DNA of 64,000 bases from Corynebacterium sp. ES2730-CONJ (GTDB lineage Bacteria; Actinomycetota; Actinomycetes; Mycobacteriales; Mycobacteriaceae). This document shows, piece by piece, positions 36,280 to 44,754 of the stretch (its first letter is position 1; each line of letters starts with the position of its first letter). A program made the position numbers and the translations under genes. The notes below the pieces were generated by a model that worked only from the letters and a program-made list of their open reading frames with translations, was not told the DNA's origin and searched no databases. The stretch covers positions 248,001 to 312,000 of the forward strand of contig NZ_JANUXZ010000002.1 in the NCBI RefSeq assembly GCF_024834055.1, in the 5' to 3' direction.

Positions 36280-38119
36280 ACTCGACACACTCCAAAACCG
36301 TTCCACTCAGGGGGCCCACCACATATTCATGGCTTAGGTTTATAGGAGCGGGGTTGTGGAATACCACACCTTGGTTGATATGCACTCGGTAAGCTCCTGA
36401 GGTAACAGGGTGTAGCCAGTGCCTATTTTCCCCATTTAGCATAACAATCGCGTGCCGGCCAGGGCCGAAGGCATCGTTAACCCGATAGCTTAGGCGCCGC
36501 CCCTCAGCGCTCATGAGCTCCATGAGATACTGCGGATCGTAGGTCCACGAGTACTTTTTACGAAAAGTATTTAGGTGGCGAACAAAACCCGCTTCCTTGG
36601 CGAAAAGCTGGGCACGGTCGTAGTCAAATTCGTTGACGGAATCAGGGCTCTTATAGGAATTTTCATCTCCACCCTTGGTACGTAGAAATTCCTGACCTGC
36701 GTGAAGGAAGACCATGCCACGCGCTAGGTATTGGGTGAGGGTGGCTAGAGTGTGGCGTTGAGCGATCTCCTCCTCAGGGGCCTGTTCCAAACCGGTGGTA
36801 CCACGTAGTTTGTCGTACATTGTCCAATTATCATGGGCCTCGTTGTAGACCACTGAGTGACTGGGATCCAAGGGATTGAGGGCGTCAAATAACTTGCGGG
36901 CATCATCCCCGCTAGCCCCTGAGATGAAGCCACTGCCAGTGCGGATGAAGTTACTCCCCTTCACCACATCGCGATAGAAATCATTGAACATACCCACACC
37001 TGGCATGAGGGCAGCATTGCCCTGATGAGCGCCACGTACCCCCTGAGAGTGGTTGCCCATCTCCCAGCCTTCTCCGATGATAATGATGCCTTCATCCACC
37101 GTATCGAGCGCCCGGCGCACGGCGTTCATGGTGTCTACGTCGTGAATGCCCATCAAATCAAAGCGGAATCCGTCGAGGCCAAAGGTGCGGGCCCAGTAGA
37201 GAACAGAATCGACGATATATTTACGCATCATCGACCGCTCGGATGCTGTTTCATTGCCACAGCCGGTGGCATTGCAGAATGCGCCTTCACTGGTGGTGCG
37301 GAAATAATAGCCTGGAACGGTGAGTTCGAAGGGGTGCCTTTCGGCCTCGTAAACGTGGTTGTAGACCACATCCATGATTACCCGCAGCCCGCGCGCGTGC
37401 AGGGCGTCGATGAGTTTTTTCAGCTCGGTCAGCCTCAGCAGTGGGTCGCCGGGGATGGTGGCGTAGGAGCCTTCCGGGGCATTGTAGTTCTCTGGATCAT
37501 ATCCCCAGTTGTACTGGGCGTTGTAGCTGAGATCGCCGGCTTCGTCGACGCTGCCGAAGTCGAAGATGGGCAGTAGTTGGATATGGGTGACTCCGAGGGA
37601 GCTGAGGTAGTCGAGCCCTGAGAGGTTGCCCCGTGTGGTGCGGGTGCCAGCTTCGCTGAGGCCTAGGAATGCGCCTTTATGGGTGATTCCATTGTTCGGC
37701 CCGATGGTGAGGTCGCGGATATGAGCCTCGTAGATGATCGCGGTGCGCGGATCTGTGAAGCTGTCGAGTCGTTGAGCTGGTCCGAGTAGCGTGTCGACGT
37801 CCACAACAACGCCCCGCTTACCGTTGATGGTCACGCTGCGGGCATAGGGGTCCACGCTCGTCGTAGTTGTGCCATTTGGAAAGCTGAGGCCGAAATGGTA
37901 CTCGGCTCCGTGGAAGTCACCGTGACATATAGTTTCCCACTCCCCGTGATCCCCTTGGGTCATGGGGTAGGCCTCGGAGCGAAGATAGAGGGTAACCGTA
38001 GCGGCAGTTGGTGCCCAGAGCCTAAAGGTGGTGGCTGAAGGGGTATACAGGGCGCCAAGTTGTCCGTCGTAGTGGGGGTACTGTCTCACCAATTTCTCCT
38101 TGTATTGTTCCTGGATCAC
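36278..38119 (-). CDS. pulA: Type I pullulanase (GH13 debranching enzyme)
   Basis: A 613-residue enzyme with an N-terminal CBM48-like domain (TTFRLWAPTAATVTLYLRSE) followed by a GH13 catalytic domain. The type I pullulanase signature YNWGYDP is present (~200), as are the nucleophile in DGFRFDLMG (~319) and the acid in IGEGWEMGN (~350). It cleaves alpha-1,6 links of branched maltodextrins, feeding linear chains to the alpha-glucosidase. There is no signal peptide, so it should act inside the cell on imported dextrins or glycogen-like material. Confidence 0.88.
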   Translation of the reverse strand: MIQEQYKEKLVRQYPHYDGQLGALYTPSATTFRLWAPTAATVTLYLRSEAYPMTQGDHGEWETICHGDFHGAEYHFGLSFPNGTTTTSVDPYARSVTINGKRGVVVDVDTLLGPAQRLDSFTDPRTAIIYEAHIRDLTIGPNNGITHKGAFLGLSEAGTRTTRGNLSGLDYLSSLGVTHIQLLPIFDFGSVDEAGDLSYNAQYNWGYDPENYNAPEGSYATIPGDPLLRLTELKKLIDALHARGLRVIMDVVYNHVYEAERHPFELTVPGYYFRTTSEGAFCNATGCGNETASERSMMRKYIVDSVLYWARTFGLDGFRFDLMGIHDVDTMNAVRRALDTVDEGIIIIGEGWEMGNHSQGVRGAHQGNAALMPGVGMFNDFYRDVVKGSNFIRTGSGFISGASGDDARKLFDALNPLDPSHSVVYNEAHDNWTMYDKLRGTTGLEQAPEEEIAQRHTLATLTQYLARGMVFLHAGQEFLRTKGGDENSYKSPDSVNEFDYDRAQLFAKEAGFVRHLNTFRKKYSWTYDPQYLMELMSAEGRRLSYRVNDAFGPGRHAIVMLNGENRHWLHPVTSGAYRVHINQGVVFHNPAPINLSHEYVVGPLSGTVLECVE

Positions 38120-38139
38120 TATAACAATTTGCTTCGTGG

Positions 38140-39420
38140 CTAGCTATCGGAGTCGAGGTGAGTGATATCCATACTGGCTTTCTGCGGTAAATCGATCAGC
38201 ATCTTCTCATCACGGTGGCCTGGTAGCACCTTGTCGTAGTAGGAGTGAGCGGCCTCGTCCATGGGGATAAAGCGCGCTTGTTCCTGGCTTAAGAAGTAGC
38301 GGTGATCGAGGATTTCATGGAAAATCTGTGCCGGCTCGAGCTTATCGGTGAGCTCAGGGGGCATAGCGTGAATGGTGGGCAAATATTCTTCGCTGTACCA
38401 TGAGCGCGCCGCTTGTTCGATGGGTTGCCCGGGCGCGTAACGACGAATCTCAGAGAGCAATCGGCGAGCCTGCTGCTCTTCAACCTCAAGACCCAAAAGG
38501 CTGATGAGTTGGTTGGAGTGGTGGCCGGCGTCCACGCTTTTCGGCCGTGCTGTGATCGTGCCACTCGACCCGGAGATTTGAAATTCTTCGATATCGAAGC
38601 CCATTTCGGCGAGTTTTTCTACACGTTCTTTTACGCGCCAGTACTCGCTGGCGGGTACTTCGATTTCCTCGGTGAGTTGGGACCAGAGATCGAGGTAATA
38701 GGTTTCGATGGAATTACCCAGGGCGATGGGGTCGATTTGCTCGTCGAGCGTACCCCCTGAGGCGAGGTCCATGAGTTCGCCGATCACATTCACCCGGGCC
38801 ACCTCGAGATCATGCAGGCGGCGGTTGGTTGACAGTTTGGGCTGGAATTCTCCCGTTTCGGCGTCGACCAGGTAGGCGGAGAAGGTCTCTGCATCGCGCC
38901 TAAATAGGGTATTCGACAAAGACACATCGCCCCAGTAGAAATTCAACAGGTGTAGGCGTACCAAAAGGATTGCGAGGGCGCGGATGAGCTTATCGGCCAC
39001 CGCGGGCTCGAGGGTTTGGGAGAAGATTTCGCGGTACGGGAGAGAAAAGCGGAGGTGTTCTGTGACCAAGGCTGCGGTGAGTTTCTCGCCGTTTTCATCA
39101 CGTCGCCCTGTGATGACGGCGATGGGGGTGACTGCGGGCGCTTTGACGCGGCGCAATTCGCGCAGCATGGCGTATTCGTGGTGCGCGGTGCGGCGTCCGA
39201 TTTCTTTAATGGCGGCGATGATACCCCCTGAGAGGGCTTGGGTGGCGTAATCGGTTCCAGTGGCGTCGCCGAGGTGAACGAAGCGTACCACGTGGCGGGA
39301 AATGCCGCGGGGTAGGGTCACGACAACGTCGTCGCCCCATTCTTCGAGCGGGGTGCTCCAGGGCAGGGGCAAGAGGCTCGCGGAGTAGGCGGAGCCGTCG
39401 ATGTGCATATGGCTGGTCAT
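38140..39420 (-). CDS. DUF4032 protein with kinase-like fold
   Basis: About 426 residues, soluble. A phosphotransferase-like core is suggested by WGDVSLSNTLF (~162) and YLVDAETGE (~185), resembling the catalytic HGD-N and D-E/G motifs of aminoglycoside-phosphotransferase-like kinases with a changed first residue. The C-terminal half is the DUF4032 region, including GHRDEKMLIDLP. ATG at 39420 is preferred (aggaag RBS); the GTG at 39468 lies in a stem-loop. It sits between musK and pulA on the same strand, suggesting a link to maltodextrin metabolism. The substrate is unknown. Confidence 0.7.
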   Translation of the reverse strand: MTSHMHIDGSAYSASLLPLPWSTPLEEWGDDVVVTLPRGISRHVVRFVHLGDATGTDYATQALSGGIIAAIKEIGRRTAHHEYAMLRELRRVKAPAVTPIAVITGRRDENGEKLTAALVTEHLRFSLPYREIFSQTLEPAVADKLIRALAILLVRLHLLNFYWGDVSLSNTLFRRDAETFSAYLVDAETGEFQPKLSTNRRLHDLEVARVNVIGELMDLASGGTLDEQIDPIALGNSIETYYLDLWSQLTEEIEVPASEYWRVKERVEKLAEMGFDIEEFQISGSSGTITARPKSVDAGHHSNQLISLLGLEVEEQQARRLLSEIRRYAPGQPIEQAARSWYSEEYLPTIHAMPPELTDKLEPAQIFHEILDHRYFLSQEQARFIPMDEAAHSYYDKVLPGHRDEKMLIDLPQKASMDITHLDSDS

Positions 39421-39453
39421 ATCCGGATTCTTCCTGTGTATAACAGTGATAGC

Positions 39454-39488
39454 GCCCGCACCCCCCACCAGGCGTGGGGAGTACGGGC
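39454..39488 (-). other. GC-rich stem-loop between musK and the DUF4032 gene
   Basis: Outer gcccg/cgggc and inner ccccac/gtgggg pairings form a hairpin 22 bases after the musK stop. There is no T-run, so it may be an attenuator or stabiliser rather than a full terminator. Confidence 0.45.
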
Positions 39489-39510
39489 TAAAGGTGAGGG
39501 TCTGTCTAGG

Positions 39511-40602
39511 TTACGCGGGCAGGCGAGTGCCTGTCGACGCGGAGAAATTGTGCTGTCCCTCAGGGGTCACGCGCACGTGAATGGTGGTGCCGCGTGGAGG
39601 TGCGATATTAGGAGCTGCGCGGATAACGAGCTGCTTATTGTCGGTGCCCTCGATATGACCGTAAAGGAAGGAATCGGATCCTAGTTCCTCAACGAAGTCG
39701 AGGGTGACTGGGATGGTGTCGCCGGAGGCGTCGACAAGCTCGAGGGCCTCGGGGCGGAAGCCAATGGTGATACGACCCTGGTCCTCAGGGGTGATGGCGG
39801 CGCGGGTGATATCGGTAATTGGGATACGTGCATTGCCGATGGTGGCCACGTTGCCCTCGAGGGAGCAATCGAGAATATTCATCGCTGGGGATCCAATGAA
39901 GCCGGCGACGAAGACATTTGCTGGGGTGTCGTAGAGTTCGCGGGGGCTGCCGACCTGCTGGAGGAAGCCGCCGTTGAGAACGGCAATGCGGTCACCCATG
40001 GTGAGGGCCTCGGTCTGGTCGTGGGTGACGTATAGCGTGGTCACACCAAGTTTGCGCTGCAGGGAGGCAATCTGGGTACGGGTTTGCACACGCAGTTTGG
40101 CGTCGAGGTTCGACAGTGGCTCGTCCATGAGGAAGACCTGGGGCTTACGCACAATGGCGCGTCCCATGGCCACACGCTGACGCTGACCACCGGAGAGGGC
40201 CTTTGGCTTGCGGTCGAGGTATTCGGTGAGGTCGAGGGTGGCGGCGGCTTCGTTGACGCGCTGATCAATTTCGGCTTTGTCCATGCCCGCGATCTTGAGG
40301 GCGAAGCCCATATTTTCACGCACGGTCATATGTGGGTAGAGGGCGTAGTTCTGGAAGACCATGGCGATATCGCGCTCTTTGGGGGCGGCGGTGGTCACGT
40401 CGCGGTCGCCAATGAGGATGCGGCCGTCGGTGACATCTTCGAGGCCGGCAAGCATGCGCAGGGTGGTGGATTTACCGCAACCGGAGGGGCCGACGAGGAC
40501 GAGGAATTCGCCGTCGGCGATTTCGAGGTCGAATTTATTAACGGTTGGCGCTTTCGCGCCTGGATAGACCAGGGTGGCCTTATCGAAGGTTACTGATGCC
40601 AT
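39511..40602 (-). CDS. musK: Maltose ABC transporter ATPase MusK (MsmK/UgpC type)
   Basis: A 363-residue ATPase of the CUT1 sugar-importer class: Walker A GPSGCGKST, Q-loop FQNYALYPHMTV, signature LSGGQRQRVAMGRA, Walker B VFLMDEPLSNLD and H-loop VTHDQTEAL, followed by a C-terminal TOBE regulatory domain (ITIGFRPEAL). As in corynebacterial mus loci, it is encoded away from musEFG and is likely to energise MusFG. Such ATPases can serve several sugar importers. Divergent from amt. Confidence 0.9.
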   Translation of the reverse strand: MASVTFDKATLVYPGAKAPTVNKFDLEIADGEFLVLVGPSGCGKSTTLRMLAGLEDVTDGRILIGDRDVTTAAPKERDIAMVFQNYALYPHMTVRENMGFALKIAGMDKAEIDQRVNEAAATLDLTEYLDRKPKALSGGQRQRVAMGRAIVRKPQVFLMDEPLSNLDAKLRVQTRTQIASLQRKLGVTTLYVTHDQTEALTMGDRIAVLNGGFLQQVGSPRELYDTPANVFVAGFIGSPAMNILDCSLEGNVATIGNARIPITDITRAAITPEDQGRITIGFRPEALELVDASGDTIPVTLDFVEELGSDSFLYGHIEGTDNKQLVIRAAPNIAPPRGTTIHVRVTPEGQHNFSASTGTRLPA

Positions 40603-40808
40603 GGGTGGCGTCCTTTCATCGGCAGGTACGTGCCGAACGATCCGAGTGAAAAAAGCTTCCAGCTACGCCGCTCATGCCTGCTTATCAGGCCGGCGCGCTA
40701 TAGTCCAATCTATCTATTTAACCCACGCCACTCAAATATTGGGAGAGTTATCTTCGTCTCCTGCAGATCTGCTGATACCTGTGTGGGTTTTGACTTATCC
40801 CCGCTAGT

Positions 40809-40829
40809 TTTCTATAGTTCTATAGATAA
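40809..40829 (+). promoter_or_regulatory. AmtR-type operator, box 1
   Basis: The sequence tttctat-N6-atagataa fits the published corynebacterial AmtR consensus (tttCTAT-N6-AtAGat/aA). It starts about 70 bases upstream of the amt start. AmtR is the TetR-type repressor of nitrogen-starvation genes; repression is relieved when GlnK is adenylylated. Confidence 0.8.
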
Positions 40830-40830
40830 A

Positions 40831-40850
40831 ATTCTATTGACCTATAGAAT
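40831..40850 (+). promoter_or_regulatory. AmtR-type operator, box 2
   Basis: The sequence attctat-N6-atagaat is a second match to the AmtR consensus. It directly follows box 1, centre-to-centre about 22 bases (two helical turns), so two dimers could sit on the same DNA face. It lies 28 bases upstream of the amt start. Confidence 0.8.
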
Positions 40851-40878
40851 TTCTCCACTAGCTGATCAAGGACCCCTT

Positions 40879-42135
40879 ATGGATTCAACAGCAACAGGGG
40901 CATGGCTTTTGGTCTCCTCCTCCCTCGTCCTCCTTATGACCCCCGCCCTCGCCCTCTTCTACGGCGGCATGTCCCGCGGCAAAGCGGTCCTTAATATGCT
41001 GATGATGTGCTTCGCAGCTCTTGCCATCGTGCCCATCATTCACGTCCTCTACGGCTTCAGCATGGCCTACGGCGAAATCTCCATCCTCGGGTTTGTGGCC
41101 AATCCCTTCCACCCCGTGGATTATCTCAGCAGCGTTCATACCCCCACAGCCGAGGGCTACCCCATCATTTTTGATGTCATCTTCCAGCTCACCTTCGCCG
41201 TCATTGCCTGCGCAATTATCGCCGGCTCTATCGCCGAGCGCACCCGTTTTCCCGCCTGGCTTGCCTTCATCCCCCTCTGGGTCACAGCGGTCTACTATCC
41301 TCTCGCCCATATGGTCTGGGGTCACGGATTTTTGAGCCACTCCACCCACAGTCTCTCCGCATTCCTTTTTGGCACCCACAACGGTGAGGCGATCATCCAG
41401 CCCATCGACTTCGCTGGAGGCACGGTCGTCCATATCTCCGCTGGCACCGCAGCGCTCGTCTTGGCCTTACTCATTGGCCCGAGACGCAGCTTCACCAAGC
41501 TCACTCACCGCCCCCATAACCTCCCCATGGTCATGTTAGGTACCGGTCTTTTGTGGTTCGGGTGGTGTGGATTTAATGCCGGCTCCGCGCTATCTGCCTC
41601 AGGACTGGCCGCCCTCGCATGGCTTAATACCACCGTGGCCGCAGCCGCTGGAGGCCTCGGCTGGCTTGCGATCGAGCGCTTCCGCGACGGTTATGCCACC
41701 ACCTTAGGCATGGCATCGGGCCTTGTTGCGGGACTCGTCGCCATTACTCCCGCGGCAGGCGCCTTAACCCCTCTGACCTCAATCTTCTTAGGTCTGAGCG
41801 CGGGAGTGTTGTCCTCGAGCGTGATCCGCATGAAATACCGTTTGCGTATCGACGATTCCCTCGATGTTGTCGCAGTCCACCTCGTTGCTGGCCTCTGGGG
41901 CACGATAGCCGTGGGATTCTTAAGCGCCGATCGCTCCATTGAGCTGGTGATTATTCAGATTCTTGTGGCACTTTTCGCCATGGTTTACGCAGGCGTATGG
42001 ACACTCATTATTGGTTTGGGCATCAAGCACACCATTGGCTTACGCCTGGACCCGGAGACCGAACACAGTGGCGCGGATACGGTCCACGGAGAATCCGCTT
42101 ACGATGATGGAGGCGCGAGATTCGCCCATTATTAA
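40879..42135 (+). CDS. amt: Ammonium channel (Amt/AmtB)
   Basis: A 418-residue protein with about eleven membrane segments. It begins DSTATGAWLLVSSSLVLLMTPALALFYGGMSR, with the family signature VHISAGTAALVLALLIG and a C-terminal LRIDDSLDVVAVHLVAGLWG carrying the conserved pore His. ATG at 40879 is chosen for the family N-terminus and the aagga RBS; a longer frame would run through the operator region. It imports ammonium at low supply and is very likely under AmtR control. No glnK lies nearby. Confidence 0.92.
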   Translation: MDSTATGAWLLVSSSLVLLMTPALALFYGGMSRGKAVLNMLMMCFAALAIVPIIHVLYGFSMAYGEISILGFVANPFHPVDYLSSVHTPTAEGYPIIFDVIFQLTFAVIACAIIAGSIAERTRFPAWLAFIPLWVTAVYYPLAHMVWGHGFLSHSTHSLSAFLFGTHNGEAIIQPIDFAGGTVVHISAGTAALVLALLIGPRRSFTKLTHRPHNLPMVMLGTGLLWFGWCGFNAGSALSASGLAALAWLNTTVAAAAGGLGWLAIERFRDGYATTLGMASGLVAGLVAITPAAGALTPLTSIFLGLSAGVLSSSVIRMKYRLRIDDSLDVVAVHLVAGLWGTIAVGFLSADRSIELVIIQILVALFAMVYAGVWTLIIGLGIKHTIGLRLDPETEHSGADTVHGESAYDDGGARFAHY

Positions 42136-42137
42136 GA

Positions 42138-42157
42138 TAATTACATAAATGTAATTA
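42138..42157. promoter_or_regulatory. Perfect 9-bp palindrome between amt and nrdD
   Basis: Arms taattacat and atgtaatta are exact inverted copies around a central aa. The element begins 2 bases after the amt stop and 146 bases before the nrdD start. It is too A+T-rich to be a terminator and does not fit AmtR, FNR, GlxR or NrdR consensus sites that I know, so it is listed as an operator candidate of unknown partner. Confidence 0.55.
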
Positions 42158-42303
42158 ATCCCACTAATCCTATATCTAGGGGGCACACTCCTCGTGAAAC
42201 CCCGAAAGCCAAGGGGTCAAACCACAATATGTAGGGATTGCAAAGCGACACGCTCCCATATATGGTGGCGTAGCGGGTCGGCAGTGGGCTACATTCTGAA
42301 ACC

Positions 42304-44058
42304 ATGCTCACTGAATACCTCAACCGCACCGACTGGCGCGTCAACGCCAACGCCAACCAGGACTACTCCCTCGGCGGCATGATCCTCAATACCGCCGGCA
42401 AAACTGTAGCCAATTATTGGCTCGACGATATCTTCTCCCCCGCCGCTGCCACCGCGCACCGCGAAGGCGCCATTCATATCCACGATCTCGATATGCTCTC
42501 TGGTTACTGCGCTGGATGGTCACTGCGCAACCTGCTAGCTGAGGGTTTTGGTGGGGTTACCGGTGCTATTGCTTCGCGCCCTCCTAAGCACCTATCCGCA
42601 GCGCTCGGCCAAGTGGTGAATTTCCTTGGTACCTTGCAAAATGAATGGGCTGGCGCCCAAGCCTTCTCATCTTTTGATACCTATATGGCTCCGTATATCC
42701 GCCGCGATAACCTCAGCTATGACCAGGTTGAACAGCTCATGCAGGAATTCATCTTCAACCTCAACGTCCCCTCCCGCTGGGGCACCCAAACTCCATTTAC
42801 TAATCTCACCTTCGACCTCACCTGCCCTCATGACCTCAAGGATCAGGTGCCCTTTATCGGCGGCGAGCCGTGTGAGTTCACCTATGGTGATCTCGACGCC
42901 GAGCGCGATATGATCAACCGTGCTTTTATTGCGGTGATGACCGAAGGCGACGCTGACGGGCGGCCTTTTACCTTCCCCATACCCACCTATAATATTGCGG
43001 AAGATTTCGACTGGGAAGCACCGCTGACCAAGGAATTATTCACCATGACGGCCCGGTATGGGCTGCCCTATTTCCAAAATTTCATCAATTCCGATCTCAA
43101 CCCCGGCGATATTCGCTCCATGTGCTGCCGCCTCCAACTGGATCTGCGCGAGCTTCTCAAACGCGGCAACGGTCTCTTCGGTTCCGCCGAACTCACCGGC
43201 TCCATCGGCGTGGTTACCCTCAACTGCGCCCGCTTGGGATATCTCTTTAAAGGACAGCGCCACGAGCTCTTTGATGCCCTCGATGCCCTCATTGATCTCA
43301 GCGTAGACACCCTGGAAAAGCGTCGCGCATTTGTCGCCAAGATGCTAGATGCTGGGCTTTACCCCTATACCAAGCGCTGGCTGCCCAGCTTGGATAATCA
43401 CTTCACCACCATTGGCGTGAACGGGCTCAATGAGCTGGTGCGCAATTATAGTGACGATATCCTCGATATCACCGACCCTGAGGGCAAGCAGTTCGTCATC
43501 GAGATCTTAGACCATATCAACGGCCGGCTTACCCAAGCCCAGGAAGACACTGGCCACCTCTATAATCTCGAGGCCACCCCTGCTGAGGGTGCCACCTACC
43601 GACTAGCCAAGGAAGATATCAAGCGCTATCCCGATATCCTCCACGCCGGCAGCGCCGAGGAGCCTTATTACACCAATTCCTCGCAGCTACCAGTGGCACA
43701 TACTCCTGACCCCTTCATCGCCCTCGAGCACCAAGATGAGCTCCAAACGCGGTATACCGGTGGTACAGTTTTGCACCTGTATATGGGGGCCGCGATGAGC
43801 GACGGCGAGGCCTGCGCCAAGATGGTCAGGCGCGCACTGGAGAACTACCGACTCCCCTATATCACGGTCACCCCAACCTTTAGTATCTGCCCGGATCACG
43901 GCTATATCTCGGGCGAGCACCCACACTGCCCGCGGTGTGAGAAGGACACCGAGATGTGGACGCGCGTTATGGGTTATTTCCGCCCCATGGCCAGCTTCAA
44001 TATTGGTAAGAAGGGCGAGTTCCATGAGCGCCAGTACTTTAACGAAGCCCTCGTCTAA
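42304..44058 (+). CDS. nrdD: Anaerobic (class III) ribonucleotide reductase, large subunit, without ATP-cone
   Basis: A 584-residue glycyl-radical enzyme that reduces ribonucleotides to deoxyribonucleotides without oxygen. It starts MLTEYLNRTDWRVNANANQ, which in longer NrdDs follows an N-terminal ATP-cone; an in-frame stop at 42271 rules out a hidden cone. Candidate active-site cysteines lie in SGYCAGWSL and RSMCCRLQL. The C-terminus has a zinc site (CPDHG...HCPRC) and the glycyl-radical motif RVMGYF (Gly557). It overlaps nrdG, its activase, by 35 bases. Confidence 0.9.
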   Translation: MLTEYLNRTDWRVNANANQDYSLGGMILNTAGKTVANYWLDDIFSPAAATAHREGAIHIHDLDMLSGYCAGWSLRNLLAEGFGGVTGAIASRPPKHLSAALGQVVNFLGTLQNEWAGAQAFSSFDTYMAPYIRRDNLSYDQVEQLMQEFIFNLNVPSRWGTQTPFTNLTFDLTCPHDLKDQVPFIGGEPCEFTYGDLDAERDMINRAFIAVMTEGDADGRPFTFPIPTYNIAEDFDWEAPLTKELFTMTARYGLPYFQNFINSDLNPGDIRSMCCRLQLDLRELLKRGNGLFGSAELTGSIGVVTLNCARLGYLFKGQRHELFDALDALIDLSVDTLEKRRAFVAKMLDAGLYPYTKRWLPSLDNHFTTIGVNGLNELVRNYSDDILDITDPEGKQFVIEILDHINGRLTQAQEDTGHLYNLEATPAEGATYRLAKEDIKRYPDILHAGSAEEPYYTNSSQLPVAHTPDPFIALEHQDELQTRYTGGTVLHLYMGAAMSDGEACAKMVRRALENYRLPYITVTPTFSICPDHGYISGEHPHCPRCEKDTEMWTRVMGYFRPMASFNIGKKGEFHERQYFNEALV

Positions 44059-44677
44059 AAGCCTTCCGGTGGCGGGAATTATCCCGTTTTCCGCCACCGA
44101 TTGGCCCGGAAATATCACGCTCACCGTGTTCACCCAAGGGTGTCCACTACGCTGCGTCTACTGCCATAACCCTAATCTGCAGCCGCTGACACGTGGCGCA
44201 CTAAGTTTCGATACCGCCCTCGACCAGGCAGCCACTCGCCGCGCCTTACTCGACGGTATCGTGATTTCCGGCGGAGAGCCCACCTTATCCTCAGGCCTGG
44301 GCCCAGCCATCGCGAAAGCCCACCAGGAGGGTTTTGCCGTGGGGCTGCATACCTGTGGCTACTCCCCCGCCGCTATTAGGCGCCTTCTGCAATCCCCGGA
44401 TTCCACTCCAGATTGGGTGGGATTGGATATTAAAGCGCTGCCCGATGATATGGAATATGTCATCCAACGCCCCGCCCATATTGGCAATCGATGCTGGGAG
44501 AGTATGCACTTATTCGACGAGGCCGGCGTGGATATGCAGGTACGCACCACCATCTTCGCCGATAGCCCACTCGAGCACCACCTTAGTACCCTCGCAGAAA
44601 AGGTCGAGGGTTATGGCCACGAGTTGGTGATCCAGCATGCTCGCGCCGCCGACGGCTCACCGTTTGTTCTTCACTAA
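44024..44677 (+). CDS. nrdG: Anaerobic ribonucleotide reductase activating enzyme (radical SAM)
   Basis: A 217-residue radical-SAM activase. The cluster motif CPLRCVYC (C-x3-C-x2-C) is near residue 38, followed by the SGGEPTLSSGL SAM-binding GGE motif and VGLDIKA. It generates the glycyl radical on NrdD. ATG at 44024, inside the end of nrdD and preceded by gaagggcgag, is the best start; it gives the usual short lead into VAGIIPFSATDWPG. Longer frames run through the nrdD coding region. Confidence 0.88.
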   Translation: MSASTLTKPSSKSLPVAGIIPFSATDWPGNITLTVFTQGCPLRCVYCHNPNLQPLTRGALSFDTALDQAATRRALLDGIVISGGEPTLSSGLGPAIAKAHQEGFAVGLHTCGYSPAAIRRLLQSPDSTPDWVGLDIKALPDDMEYVIQRPAHIGNRCWESMHLFDEAGVDMQVRTTIFADSPLEHHLSTLAEKVEGYGHELVIQHARAADGSPFVLH

Positions 44678-44697
44678 GAATCTTTCGCCTACAGCGC

Positions 44698-44741
44698 AAA
44701 AAAGCACTGCTCCCTCCTTACAGAGAAAGCAGTGCTTTTTT
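44698..44741. terminator. Bidirectional rho-independent terminator between nrdG and rpoC
   Basis: A 14-bp perfect stem (aaaaaagcactgct / agcagtgctttttt) with a 16-base loop; the A-run on one side and T-run on the other make it a good terminator in both directions. It ends both the nrdDG and the rpoBC transcripts. Confidence 0.93.
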
Positions 44742-44754
44742 AGCGGTAAATTAC

